From: Planctomyces sp.
GTDB taxonomy: Bacteria; Planctomycetota; Planctomycetia; Planctomycetales; Planctomycetaceae
Direction of reading: 5' to 3'
NCBI GenBank assembly: GCA_027483405.1
Contig: JAIXUU010000293.1
Location: 1 to 32,499 of the forward strand
DNA: 32,499 bases
Shown here: positions 8,647 through 18,045 of the stretch, piece by piece
Numbering within the stretch: position 1 is the stretch's first letter
Layout: the number at the start of each line of letters is the position of its first letter
Program-made: the position numbers and the translations under genes
Notes under the pieces: model-generated
Told to the model about the DNA's origin: nothing
The model's database searches: none
What the model saw: the letters and a program-made list of their open reading frames with translations, nothing else

Positions 8647-10170
8647 TCACGCTGGGGGTAATGCCCCTGCCTTCTGAGCCGATCGCCACAGGCGCCAGGT
8701 CCGCTGATCGAACCCGAAATTCTGGCCCGTCAGCTTCATTAACGCCTCGCGAACTTCTTCATTCTGATGCACCTGCTCAACAGTGATCGTCTTCATCGGA
8801 CGTGGCGTCATCGTATCGGGAACAATCGTCCCCCCTCCATTGATGATCTGACCATCGGGCAGAAAAATCCGATTGTTGGCCCCCGGTATCAGTGGTGAAG
8901 AGGTCGATCCACCCGAACGCAAACCAGTAGCACTCGCACCATCTGTCACCGGCACCTGCACCTGATATCGATGCCTCGTCACCAGAGCCTCAATCAACGG
9001 GTCGATGGATGAATCATCCCCTTTCACCAGCAATGCCCGCCCTGCCCGGCACACCACCGCATTCAGATCGTGCTTGAGGTGACGAGCCCAGAAGCCGCGC
9101 GCCTGGGGGAGAAACTCTTCCGCAACCCCACTGACGGCGCTGTAGCGAATCTCCAGATCGTCGTCGAACAGGGCAGCACGGGCGAGTGCTGTCGCAGGAC
9201 GTTCTCCCTTCAGCTTCGAGAGAGAACTGATCCCCACGAGACGAAAGTTCCTGCGGGCATCTTTCATCACAAAGCGTTCAATCGCTGCTGTGGCATCCGG
9301 GTCAGTCAGTTGCTCGAACTGGAATAGACCCTCCGCATTCCGCTGCGGATTTTCACTTGCCAGCCAGTTCATCCACAAACGAATTTTCGGGAACCAGGCC
9401 TGCTCGGCTTCAAGTTCGGCTTTGCTCCGCTCCAGAAGTTCAAGCTCCTGCAAAGTGATGTACCGGCCTTTATACTTCACATAGCCTTTGGCCATCATCC
9501 ATTCATCGCGATCAACCCACTTCCCCTCCTGAAACGTATGGTTCAGCCCTTGATGAGCTTTTTCATCCTCAGGATCGAGACGAAGAATCTCGCGCAGTTG
9601 TTCTTCACGCTGTTTAGTCAGACCACGCTGACGTGCCCAGTTGGCCAGCTCCCACCGCGCTTCAACAGTATCAGTGACCTCCTCGGCCCGGGTTTCATAT
9701 TCCTCAGCCACTGGTGAACGCGGCGTGACAAACGCAATCTGCGAACGAAGAATTGTCACCTCACCACCCGTCGCCAGCAGAATCGTGACCGGCTCATCGA
9801 CCATCGCAGGTTGAACCGGTGGAGTTTGTGCCGACGAGGAAGACTCTGGAGTCCCTGGATCTGGTTTGTTGGGAGCCGGCTTGCCGGGAGTCACTGCTTT
9901 GGCAACAGACAGCGGCTTGCTGAGCTTGCCGCGAATCTCCCCTCCGGTTACCAGCTTAATCACATCCGCCTGTGCCGAAGAAACCAGCAATCCCATCCCT
10001 ACCAGCGTGCACAGCGCGACCACGACATGGCCACACACCCAGCGGCCCATGCCGGAGGCGAATGACCCTGCTGTTCGATACCAGAATTCGCGAAGCATTC
10101 GAACCATGACGAAATCCACATGCCTGAAAAAGCCAACCGCATTGTAATTACTTTTCGGAATCTGAGTCAT
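8647..10170 (-). CDS. Secreted hypothetical protein with HEAT-like repeats (start codon uncertain)
   Basis: 507-aa ORF with an internal signal-like segment (VVVALCTLVGMGLLVSSAQADVIKL). Helical segments such as PATALARAALFDDDLEIRYSAVSGV and AVVCRAGRALLVKGDDSSIDPLIEAL resemble HEAT repeats. Confidence 0.7.
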   Translation of the reverse strand: MTQIPKSNYNAVGFFRHVDFVMVRMLREFWYRTAGSFASGMGRWVCGHVVVALCTLVGMGLLVSSAQADVIKLVTGGEIRGKLSKPLSVAKAVTPGKPAPNKPDPGTPESSSSAQTPPVQPAMVDEPVTILLATGGEVTILRSQIAFVTPRSPVAEEYETRAEEVTDTVEARWELANWARQRGLTKQREEQLREILRLDPEDEKAHQGLNHTFQEGKWVDRDEWMMAKGYVKYKGRYITLQELELLERSKAELEAEQAWFPKIRLWMNWLASENPQRNAEGLFQFEQLTDPDATAAIERFVMKDARRNFRLVGISSLSKLKGERPATALARAALFDDDLEIRYSAVSGVAEEFLPQARGFWARHLKHDLNAVVCRAGRALLVKGDDSSIDPLIEALVTRHRYQVQVPVTDGASATGLRSGGSTSSPLIPGANNRIFLPDGQIINGGGTIVPDTMTPRPMKTITVEQVHQNEEVREALMKLTGQNFGFDQRTWRLWRSAQKAGALPPA

Positions 10171-10673
10171 GGAAAAACGGTTCGACTCTCCACCAGAAGG
10201 CCGAATTCACCATGAACTTCCACCGGCAGAATCACCCGAAAATTCGAGAAGGCCAAACTCCAAATTCACACCAGACAACCCGCAAGAACCCGACAATCGG
10301 CAAAAGCGCCAGAATTTTGCCAAACCACGGGCGAATCGAGCCCGGAACAACTGGATGAAAGCTCAAATTCACCGATGGATGCGGCTGGCGTTTGGTGTTC
10401 TGCGAGCGATAGAATCACTCATGTCGAGCTGGGGGGATTGGTGGAAATCTGCAGCCTGGAGGCGCGGTTTTTTCAAGGCCCGACTCCCTTTTGGTTGGGA
10501 TTGCTCTTGTACAGTCGATTCTGTGGTAGGTTTCGAAAGGGATCTTCCACAAGGTCATCTTCATCCATGAGGTTCTCCCATCGAGTCGATGTCCAGAAGT
10601 TTCCGGGTGAATTCAGTCGTACGGATCCAGTGGTTTGTCATGATTTTCCGGCTGCCTGTGTGAGGCGGAAAGT

Positions 10674-12059
10674 TTGATCTCCTGCAAAGTGATTCCTGCC
10701 AGATATAACGGTTCAGGTTGTTCTATGAATGCAGATGTTCTCGGTACAGCAGTCATTCCCGTCGAGAGTCGCCGCTTTGCGAACTGGGGTGTTCTGGCCT
10801 CTTTGCCCGGAATTCGCCATGCCGTCTGGGCTATCCTTCCCGCACTGTTGCTGGTCAGCAGCTTCGGTGATCTGACTCCAGTGCAGGCCCAGCAGACGAC
10901 AGGTCTCATCACACAGGATCAAGCCCAGGCCATTGGTTTGGAACGTGCCTGGTGGGGACAGGCCGTCTTCAATCCTTCACGCGACAAGATTGCCCACATC
11001 GTCATTGATGAAGACAATCTTTACGTGCAGGCCACATCCGGCCACGTCACAGCCTTCGATGCCGAAGATGGCCGCAAGCTTTGGGCCGTTCTTCTGGGCT
11101 CAAATGACGACCCCATGTTTCCCGTCGCTGCGAACGAGACAGAATGCATTGTCATCGTCGGTACCAAAATGGTCTGCCTGCAGAAACGAACAGGCAAAAT
11201 CCTCTGGACGCTTCGCCTGCCCGGTGCCCCTTCGACAGGTGCCGCCGTCGATGATGACCATGTCTACTACGGGACACTCAACGGCAGTGTCTACGCTTTC
11301 AGCCTGAAGCGGATTCGCGAACTCTATCTCGAACAGCGTTTGCCTCAATGGTCTTATGATGCGTTTGTCTGGAAGTATAAAGCAGCTGGTGAAATTACCT
11401 CGACACCCATAGCCGGTGGCCGCCTGGTGAAGTTCGCCAGTCGAGATGGTTCGGTCTATGCCGTCTCAGCCCGCGATCGTCGCCTGGCCTTCCAGTTCGA
11501 GACCGACGCACCCATTGTCGCTCCCATGGCACTTTCCGGCCGCTCACTCTATCTCGCTTCCGAAGACTTCACCTTCTATTCCATCGATGCAGAAAACGGC
11601 AATGTGAATTGGGATTTCTCGACGGGCCTGCCCATCCGCAAAGCACCTCATGTCGTCGGAAACGACCTGTTTGTCACTCCAGATCGCGGCGGCATGTACT
11701 GCATGTCAACCTCCGCAGGAACACAGCGCTGGTGGAACAAAGCCATTACGCAATTTGTCGCAGTCGGTGGCAACAGCGTCTACGCCAGTGATGCCAACAT
11801 GAACCTCCTGATGCTCTCGCGATCTGAAGGGAAAGTGACAGGTTCTTTGCCAGTTCGTCACTACACCTATCGCGTGGCCAACGACCGCACCGACAGGTTG
11901 TATCTGTCCACAGCGAATGGAACTGTGGTCTGTCTGCGTCCGACCGGGCGGCCCTATCCCACATTCCATCGCTATCCCGATCGCCTGCCACTGATGCCCG
12001 AGTTCGAACCCGAACCCGGCACCGAACCAGCCGCCGAAAATCCCCCCGCCGGCAACTGA
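10674..12059 (+). CDS. PQQ-like beta-propeller repeat protein (start possibly ATG 10725)
   Basis: Repeated blades: LYVQATSGHVTAFDAEDGRKLWAVLLG, ECIVIVGTKMVCLQKRTGKILWTLRLPG, VYYGTLNGSVYAFS, LYLASEDFTFYSIDAENGNVNWDFSTG. Confidence 0.85.
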   Translation: MISCKVIPARYNGSGCSMNADVLGTAVIPVESRRFANWGVLASLPGIRHAVWAILPALLLVSSFGDLTPVQAQQTTGLITQDQAQAIGLERAWWGQAVFNPSRDKIAHIVIDEDNLYVQATSGHVTAFDAEDGRKLWAVLLGSNDDPMFPVAANETECIVIVGTKMVCLQKRTGKILWTLRLPGAPSTGAAVDDDHVYYGTLNGSVYAFSLKRIRELYLEQRLPQWSYDAFVWKYKAAGEITSTPIAGGRLVKFASRDGSVYAVSARDRRLAFQFETDAPIVAPMALSGRSLYLASEDFTFYSIDAENGNVNWDFSTGLPIRKAPHVVGNDLFVTPDRGGMYCMSTSAGTQRWWNKAITQFVAVGGNSVYASDANMNLLMLSRSEGKVTGSLPVRHYTYRVANDRTDRLYLSTANGTVVCLRPTGRPYPTFHRYPDRLPLMPEFEPEPGTEPAAENPPAGN

Positions 12060-12148
12060 TACAGATTCCATGCTGAACTCTACCATACCAACCCCGCTCA
12101 TAACGTGTTCAATGAAGTTGGGTATTGGGAGTTGGGGTGCCCCAGCGT

Positions 12149-12210
12149 CCTCTGGAACTCTCGCCCACGTCTGCGTGGGAGAGGGCAGCGTGAGGGTCTT
12201 CTCCCCATCT
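12149..12210 (+). repeat. Repeat family A copy 6 (best stem)
   Basis: cctctggaactctcgcccacgtctgcgtgggagagggcagcgtgagggtcttctccccatct; ctctcgcccacg / cgtgggagag arms. Confidence 0.8.
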
Positions 12211-12423
12211 CTAAAACGTCTTGATCAGGCTTCACGCCACGCTTGCAGCTCCTTTTGAGTGAATACCGAGCAAGCATGTTCATCGCCTTCTCAAGGGTGC
12301 CATGCACTGCATGTCCAAAATCAGAACACTGCAAAAGGGCGTGGTCGTTAAGAACTTCAACGTCACTTGCCCTGTCAGCCTGCATAGCGTTCACGATCAA
12401 GCGACCGCCGCCGCAAATGATCA

Positions 12424-12456
12424 CACCCTGAGCCAAACGATGTTCAGCTCAGGGTG
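12424..12456 (-). terminator. Hairpin downstream of the rpsA-like gene
   Basis: caccctgagc (12424-12433) / gctcagggtg (12447-12456): perfect 10-bp stem ~30 nt past the stop codon. No obvious U-tract. Confidence 0.5.
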
Positions 12457-12484
12457 CGCGAAATATGAAATCGGGCAGCAATAC

Positions 12485-14149
12485 TTAGCGGAAGGAGTTG
12501 GGGTCGCCAAACAGACCGCCTGATCCAGTATTCCCTGTCGTACCACCACGCAGCGGCTCTTTGCGTTTGCGTTCGTACTGCTGGCCTTTACCTGGGGCAA
12601 GGTCTTCATCCTTGGGTGGAGCCACCACTTCAGGCTTCGGCTTGAGGGCTTTGACCGACAGGCTGATCCGCTGACGCTCAGGCTGAATTTCCAGCACTTG
12701 AGCATCGACCTGCTGACCTTCCTTAAGCACATCAGCCACGCGCTTGACCCGCTTGTAGTCCAGCTCGCTGATATGGATCATTCCTTCCACACCCGGCTCA
12801 AGCTCGATGAACGCACCAAAATCGGTAATGCGTGTCACCTTACCTGTGACAGTCTTGCCGACGGCATATGTCTCAGGAGCCGAGTTCCACGGGTTCTGCA
12901 CGAGTTGCCTCATGCCCAGACCGATCTTCTGCTTTTCGCGATCAAGCGACAGCACCACCACGTCGACAGTCTGCTGTTCACGCACACAATCTGTGGGGTG
13001 CTTGATACGAGTCCAGCTCATCTCGCCCACATGCAGGAAGCCATCGACCCCACCGAGATCAACAAAGGCACCATAATCCTTGATCGTCTTGATCGTCCCT
13101 GTGAACTTCTGGCCCACTTCGACCTTATCCCAGAAACTGGCAGCAGCTTCTTTACGCTCGGCAATCAGAATCGCCTTGCGGCTGACCACGAGATTCCGCT
13201 TGGCGGGATTCACTTCGGTGACTTCCACCGGGAACTTCTTGCCAACAAAAGCATCCATTGAGGAGACAAAACCAAGTTCCACCTGGCTCGCTGGCAGGAA
13301 GGCACGAATCTGGCCCACAGCCACTTCCAGCCCGCCTTTATTCACAGCGGTCACATACGCTTCAACAATCTGGCCCTTCTGGAGTTCATCCCAGTTGCCA
13401 CGAGCCCGACGAGTCGATTTTGTGAGATTCACATAAATCAGCCCCTGCTCGGCATCGTACTTTTCCACGATGACCAGATGCTCTTCACCGGGATGTGGCG
13501 GCTTTCCCTGGGGAAAGTTTCGCGTGGGAAGCATGCCGGGAGAGCGGAAGCCGAGATCGACAAACGTATTTTCGGGTGAGACCGACTGCACTTTGGCCTT
13601 GAGCTTCATGCCCGGTGCCAGTTGGTCTTCGGATGTAATCTGTGCAGCGACAGAAGCACTATCGCCCGCACCCACAATCTCACTGGCACCAGCCACCGTC
13701 GGTGCTCCACCCGACATCGCAGCAGCCAGTTCTGCTTCCAGTACCGGGTCAAGTTCTTCGGTCCGGGGAATTTCCACCGGGCCCGCTTGAGGGATCGTCG
13801 CCACCTGGGGCACGCCCGGCGTCTGTCCATCAGCAGCGTAAGTGGGAATGGCCAGTCCATCTTTGGACGAGAGTGTCGGATTGAGTTCCACTCGCTTGCG
13901 AGGTGCCTCAGCAGGCTCTGCTGCGATTGGTGCAGCTTCCGCAGCAACCGTGACCACTGGCTCAGTTTCTGGTGAAACAGCTTCTGCCGCTGGAGTAGAA
14001 GCGACCGGGCTGTCGCCGGTAACAACCTGGGGAGCACTCGAAAGCTCTGTGGGAGCAACTGCCTCTACAGAAGAGACAGGTTCTGCTGGAGAAGATGCCT
14101 CAGGCGAAAGGCTGGCATCCACAGGTTTGTTTTCACCGTCACCGCTCAT
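12485..14149 (-). CDS. rpsA: S1 RNA-binding domain protein, 30S ribosomal protein S1-like, with long low-complexity N-terminal extension
   Basis: About four S1-like units, including [35 protein letters not shown] and [35 protein letters not shown]. The N-terminal ~170 aa are Ala/Pro/Glu/Val/Thr rich. Confidence 0.85.
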   Translation of the reverse strand: MSGDGENKPVDASLSPEASSPAEPVSSVEAVAPTELSSAPQVVTGDSPVASTPAAEAVSPETEPVVTVAAEAAPIAAEPAEAPRKRVELNPTLSSKDGLAIPTYAADGQTPGVPQVATIPQAGPVEIPRTEELDPVLEAELAAAMSGGAPTVAGASEIVGAGDSASVAAQITSEDQLAPGMKLKAKVQSVSPENTFVDLGFRSPGMLPTRNFPQGKPPHPGEEHLVIVEKYDAEQGLIYVNLTKSTRRARGNWDELQKGQIVEAYVTAVNKGGLEVAVGQIRAFLPASQVELGFVSSMDAFVGKKFPVEVTEVNPAKRNLVVSRKAILIAERKEAAASFWDKVEVGQKFTGTIKTIKDYGAFVDLGGVDGFLHVGEMSWTRIKHPTDCVREQQTVDVVVLSLDREKQKIGLGMRQLVQNPWNSAPETYAVGKTVTGKVTRITDFGAFIELEPGVEGMIHISELDYKRVKRVADVLKEGQQVDAQVLEIQPERQRISLSVKALKPKPEVVAPPKDEDLAPGKGQQYERKRKEPLRGGTTGNTGSGGLFGDPNSFR

Positions 14150-14480
14150 CGTAATTTACCAATATCGATCGTTCGTTGTGGGGGGCTGTCATCCAGTCTT
14201 CAGCCGCCACATATCGGGATATAGACTGGCCCCAGAAATGCTAGCGAAAAAAAATTGTCAATGCCACGAGCAACCGCTAAACCGCCAGAAACTGACAGAC
14301 TTTGCCTCATTTCGGAAAGCTCCTCCAGACCCACCCGGCTTACCCAACCCTCCAGATGTGGTTAAATGTCCAGTGCTCTGGCTTGTTGATTTTCTTACCA
14401 TCAGCGGCCACGATCGGCATTTGCTGAAAACCATCAGACCTTTTCGTGGCCCGGTCGGTGTACGATTGCAGGAGTCTCCA

Positions 14481-15404
14481 TTGAATCAATTGCTGCTGGA
14501 AGACTGCATCGCAGGGCTTGGCAAACAGCCTGCAGGATCGGTCGATCTGGCGTTTGCCGATCCTCCCTTCAACATTGGCTACACTTACGACGTTTATGCC
14601 GATTCCAAAGAAAGCCAGCAGTACCTGGCCTGGTGCGAAGAATGGATCGCTGCCGTCTACCGAGCACTTAAGCCTGATGGCACATTCTGGCTGGCCATTG
14701 GCGATGAATATGCTGCGGAGCTGAAAGTTGCTGCCCAGAAAATTGGTTTTCATACGCGCAGTTGGGTCGTGTGGTATTACACCTTTGGGGTGAACTGCAA
14801 ATTCAAATTCACCCGCTCGCATGCACACATCTTTTACTTTGTGAAGGATCGCGAGAAGTTCACCTTCAACAGCGAAGATCCTGCCAACCGCATCCCTTCC
14901 GCCAGACAGCTGGTTTATGCCGATAAGCGGGCCAATCCAAAAGGTCGCCTGCCAGACGATACGTGGATCATCCCCCCCACTGTCGAAGAGATGGCCCGCC
15001 AGACCAATGCCACCTGGGTGCTCAGGCCACAGGATCTGGCCGATCGCTTCACTCCCACGGAAGATACCTGGTACTTCCCGCGTGTGGCCGGCACCTTCAA
15101 AGAGCGCGAAGGTTTTCACGGCTGCCAGATGCCCGAACAACTTCTGGGACGCATCATCCGCATGTGCTCGCATCCCGGAGAACTGGTGCTCGATCCCTTC
15201 TCCGGAAGTGCGACCACACTGGCCGTGGCCAAAAAACTCGGCCGCAAGTATCTCGGCTTCGATATCAGCGAGCAGTACGTGACTCACGGCCTCAAGCGGC
15301 TCGAATCGATCGAACCAGGCGATCCCCTCGACGGTGCCGCCGAACCCACCATGAGTGCCCCCAGTACCGCCAAAGGCAAACAGCGAAAATCCCTGCCGAA
15401 GTAG
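14481..15404 (+). CDS. Site-specific DNA methyltransferase (N4/N6 type, beta-class motif order)
   Basis: [17 protein letters not shown] (catalytic DPPF) precedes [30 protein letters not shown] (SAM binding). TTG start at 14481 has an AGGAG about 7 nt upstream; the rest of ORF 13842..15404 is antisense to rpsA and intergenic DNA. Confidence 0.88.
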   Translation: MNQLLLEDCIAGLGKQPAGSVDLAFADPPFNIGYTYDVYADSKESQQYLAWCEEWIAAVYRALKPDGTFWLAIGDEYAAELKVAAQKIGFHTRSWVVWYYTFGVNCKFKFTRSHAHIFYFVKDREKFTFNSEDPANRIPSARQLVYADKRANPKGRLPDDTWIIPPTVEEMARQTNATWVLRPQDLADRFTPTEDTWYFPRVAGTFKEREGFHGCQMPEQLLGRIIRMCSHPGELVLDPFSGSATTLAVAKKLGRKYLGFDISEQYVTHGLKRLESIEPGDPLDGAAEPTMSAPSTAKGKQRKSLPK

Positions 15405-15475
15405 CGGGGTTTGGCTACTGGATCCTTGAATCTATTGAGGTGTGGACGCTTGACTTGCTTGCAGGTGAATTTCCT

Positions 15476-16303
15476 ATGCTATTCCGAGGCGCGAAGTGGA
15501 CAACCGAAAAAATTCTTGATCGACTGGCTACGCGCCGTGTGCGGACTTTGGAACTGTACAACACGTCCGCAGGCGACGATCTGCTTCTGGAACTTGCACA
15601 AACCGGCTCACTGACCGCACTGGATGTCTCCAGCGCTCACATCACTGACGTTGGAGTGCAGGCGATCGTTCGCCAATGCAAGTTGAAAAGTCTCATGTTT
15701 CGCGACGCTGTCGGTGTGACGGATCGGTCGATGGTCGATATCTCCGGTTGCAAAACACTGCGAGAACTCTATCTCGAGGGCACATCGGTATCAGACGATG
15801 GAATCGGCCAGATTGGAAGGCTGCCCGAGCTTTGGTCACTCGACATCAGTCGAACGGCCGTGACGGACATCGGACTCGAACGTATTGCCTCCGATCGAAT
15901 TCGCCTGATTTCTTTCAACGATTCCCAGATCACCGGGCATGGTTTTTCCTCCTGGTCCGTGCCTGACAAGTTCTCGCTTTACACCCGTCGTTCGCAATTG
16001 GATGACGAGGGATTTGCGGTCGCATGCAGATCCTTTCCTTTTTTGTGGAATCTCGCGATCGAAGATGTCCCTTTGACAAACAAGGGCTTGTTTTCGCTTG
16101 CGGGTCAATGTCCCACTTCGATGAGAATCAATGGCTCCAGAATCGACCGAGACGGTGTTCTCTGGATCATTGAGAACCTGCCAGTGCACCTGCTCGAAAC
16201 CGATACTCGACAGTTTTCCGAGGCGGATGCGAAAACGTACGAGAACTATCAAGGCCGATATCTGAAAATCTTGCCTTGGGATCGCAGCGAAACTGATCAG
16301 TAG
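15476..16303 (+). CDS. Leucine-rich-repeat domain protein
   Basis: LTALDVSSAHITDVGVQAIVRQCKLKSLMFRD, LRELYLEGTSVSDDGIGQIGRLPELWSLDISRTAVTDIGLERIAS. In-frame ATG at 15476; the upstream part of the ORF overlaps the methyltransferase out of frame. Confidence 0.75.
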   Translation: MLFRGAKWTTEKILDRLATRRVRTLELYNTSAGDDLLLELAQTGSLTALDVSSAHITDVGVQAIVRQCKLKSLMFRDAVGVTDRSMVDISGCKTLRELYLEGTSVSDDGIGQIGRLPELWSLDISRTAVTDIGLERIASDRIRLISFNDSQITGHGFSSWSVPDKFSLYTRRSQLDDEGFAVACRSFPFLWNLAIEDVPLTNKGLFSLAGQCPTSMRINGSRIDRDGVLWIIENLPVHLLETDTRQFSEADAKTYENYQGRYLKILPWDRSETDQ

Positions 16304-16420
16304 TGACTGTTGTTAGACCACGAGTTGAGCACAACTTCTATCCAGTCCAAGTAGGGCAGGATCCCGCCTGCCTCCCTGACGCTCCTCCAACCTTCGTGGT
16401 GCACCCGATTCTTACCCATC

Positions 16421-16459
16421 CGGGTGGCCCAGACGTGGCTCTGCACGTCTGGGTGACGC
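16421..16459 (+). repeat. Repeat family D copy (CGGGTGGCCCAGACGTG...CACGTCTGGGTGACGC hairpin)
   Basis: cccagacgtg (16428-16437) / cacgtctggg (16444-16453): perfect 10-bp stem. A diverged copy is at 21876-21915. Confidence 0.75.
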
Positions 16460-16864
16460 CAGTCACGAGAAAATCGTCATGCAAAATACACGAATTCCCG
16501 TAGAACGCCCCGGCTGATACTCTGTTTTCTATCAGAATGGTCGATCCGCTCAAGCACGGCCTGATGAACCGCGTCACCGATAAGCCTTGGAGTTCATTCC
16601 ACGTTTCGCGCGGGCGGACGAATACTCGCTGAATTGGGGGCCGCACGAATCAATGGAGTAGCAACGAATTCAGTGATCTTGAATGATGGCACGAAAAGAA
16701 GCTGGTGGCTTGCGCAAAGCCTTAAACTACCCTGCGGGGATCACGGTTAACTGTTCGCCCTCCCCCGAGGCTGTTGATTCCCCGGGTGGCAGCTCAACAA
16801 GGACTCGTTATCCACCAGCGGCTGTGACATACATCACTGGCATCCATCTGAGGGAGAATCGCCG

Positions 16865-17872
16865 ATGCCCCGGTTCGTAGAAATCGCCATCTGCCTCTTC
16901 GCACAATGCGTCGCTGTTATCGGTATCCTGATCGGGTGGGGGTTCATTACACCGCTGCTGACTTATGTCTCCACTGCGATTCAAGGGCAGCCGTGGCAGG
17001 TGGGGGAAATGGCTCGGCTGATCGCGCTGGTCTGCGGGCCGGTTCTGCTGGGACTGTTCACCCTCGTCGGGCTCACCTGGTATCTCTGGTTCACTCACGT
17101 CCAGCGGCAGCGGATGCGGCTGTATCCGGATCGGCCGTGGATGTGGCAGTCGGACTGGGCTGAGAAGTCGATCCGCTTGTCGAACCAAACGACACTGTGG
17201 ATCACGATCATCTCATCGACGCTATATGTTCTCGTCGTTTTGCCGATGGGGATCTACTTCGCCTCGCTGAAGAATGCGAGTCTCGTCTATTTGTTCGTGG
17301 GAGCTGTCGGCTGTTTCCTGCTGATCTTCTTTCGCCTGCTGTGGGTGAATCGCCAGTGGAATCGATCGAGCATGAAACTGGAAACGCTGCCGGGCGTGAT
17401 TGGCGGAAGCTTTGAAGGAGTGGTCACGATTCCGGAATCGATCCCGGAAGGCACCATCATGAGCATCGCACTCCGATGTGACATGACACGAAGTGCTCGC
17501 ACCTCAGCAGATGGAAGAGAAGATTTGGTTGATATGGCCATCGGAATTGAGCGTAGCCGTCATGGACAGTCGACATTGCAGACTCAGACAATCTATGAAG
17601 ATCGCCGCCAGTTCACCGTCACGCGGACTTCGCTCGAATCGGCGACAACCGTCTTGCCGGTCTCCTTCCAGATACCAGAGGACTTACCCTCCTCCGGCAA
17701 ACAGCTCCCCTCGGCGTCCGATGGCTTGTCACTTCGCACCCGCATCACCGATTACTGCAACTGGCGAGTCCAAATCAAACTCGAACAGGCGTCGGACTTA
17801 AGGGAAATCTTTTTCGAGGTTCCAATCTTCGACCTGGGAAATGGATCCATCTCAAAGGCTGATCGAAGATAG
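16865..17872 (+). CDS. Multi-spanning membrane hypothetical protein
   Basis: 335-aa ORF with four hydrophobic segments (ICLFAQCVAVIGILIGWGFITPLL; LIALVCGPVLLGLFTLVGLTWYLWF; LWITIISSTLYVLVVLPMGIYF; LVYLFVGAVGCFLLIFFRLLW) and a soluble C-terminal half. Confidence 0.7.
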   Translation: MPRFVEIAICLFAQCVAVIGILIGWGFITPLLTYVSTAIQGQPWQVGEMARLIALVCGPVLLGLFTLVGLTWYLWFTHVQRQRMRLYPDRPWMWQSDWAEKSIRLSNQTTLWITIISSTLYVLVVLPMGIYFASLKNASLVYLFVGAVGCFLLIFFRLLWVNRQWNRSSMKLETLPGVIGGSFEGVVTIPESIPEGTIMSIALRCDMTRSARTSADGREDLVDMAIGIERSRHGQSTLQTQTIYEDRRQFTVTRTSLESATTVLPVSFQIPEDLPSSGKQLPSASDGLSLRTRITDYCNWRVQIKLEQASDLREIFFEVPIFDLGNGSISKADRR

Positions 17873-18045
17873 CAGTCTTGGAAGCACACCCACTAAGTGC
17901 GGAATCTTCCTGGAGCCGCAGAAAATTCAAAATCCCCTTGCCTCGCTTGCCGTATAGCAATGCGGGACAAAGGGATTTGATTGAGTGGAGGCGGCTTCTT
18001 CGACTCGCAAGGTTGCCGAATTTCGATCATCTGAGGGTCGCAGAT

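Noticed and set aside
7634-8677. 347-aa + strand ORF
   Set aside because: Antisense shadow of sthA with no domain-like pattern.
13842-14480. N-terminal third of ORF 13842..15404
   Set aside because: Antisense to the low-complexity N-terminus of the rpsA-like gene plus intergenic DNA; the methyltransferase more plausibly starts at TTG 14481.
14340-15287. 315-aa - strand ORF
   Set aside because: Antisense to the DNA methyltransferase.
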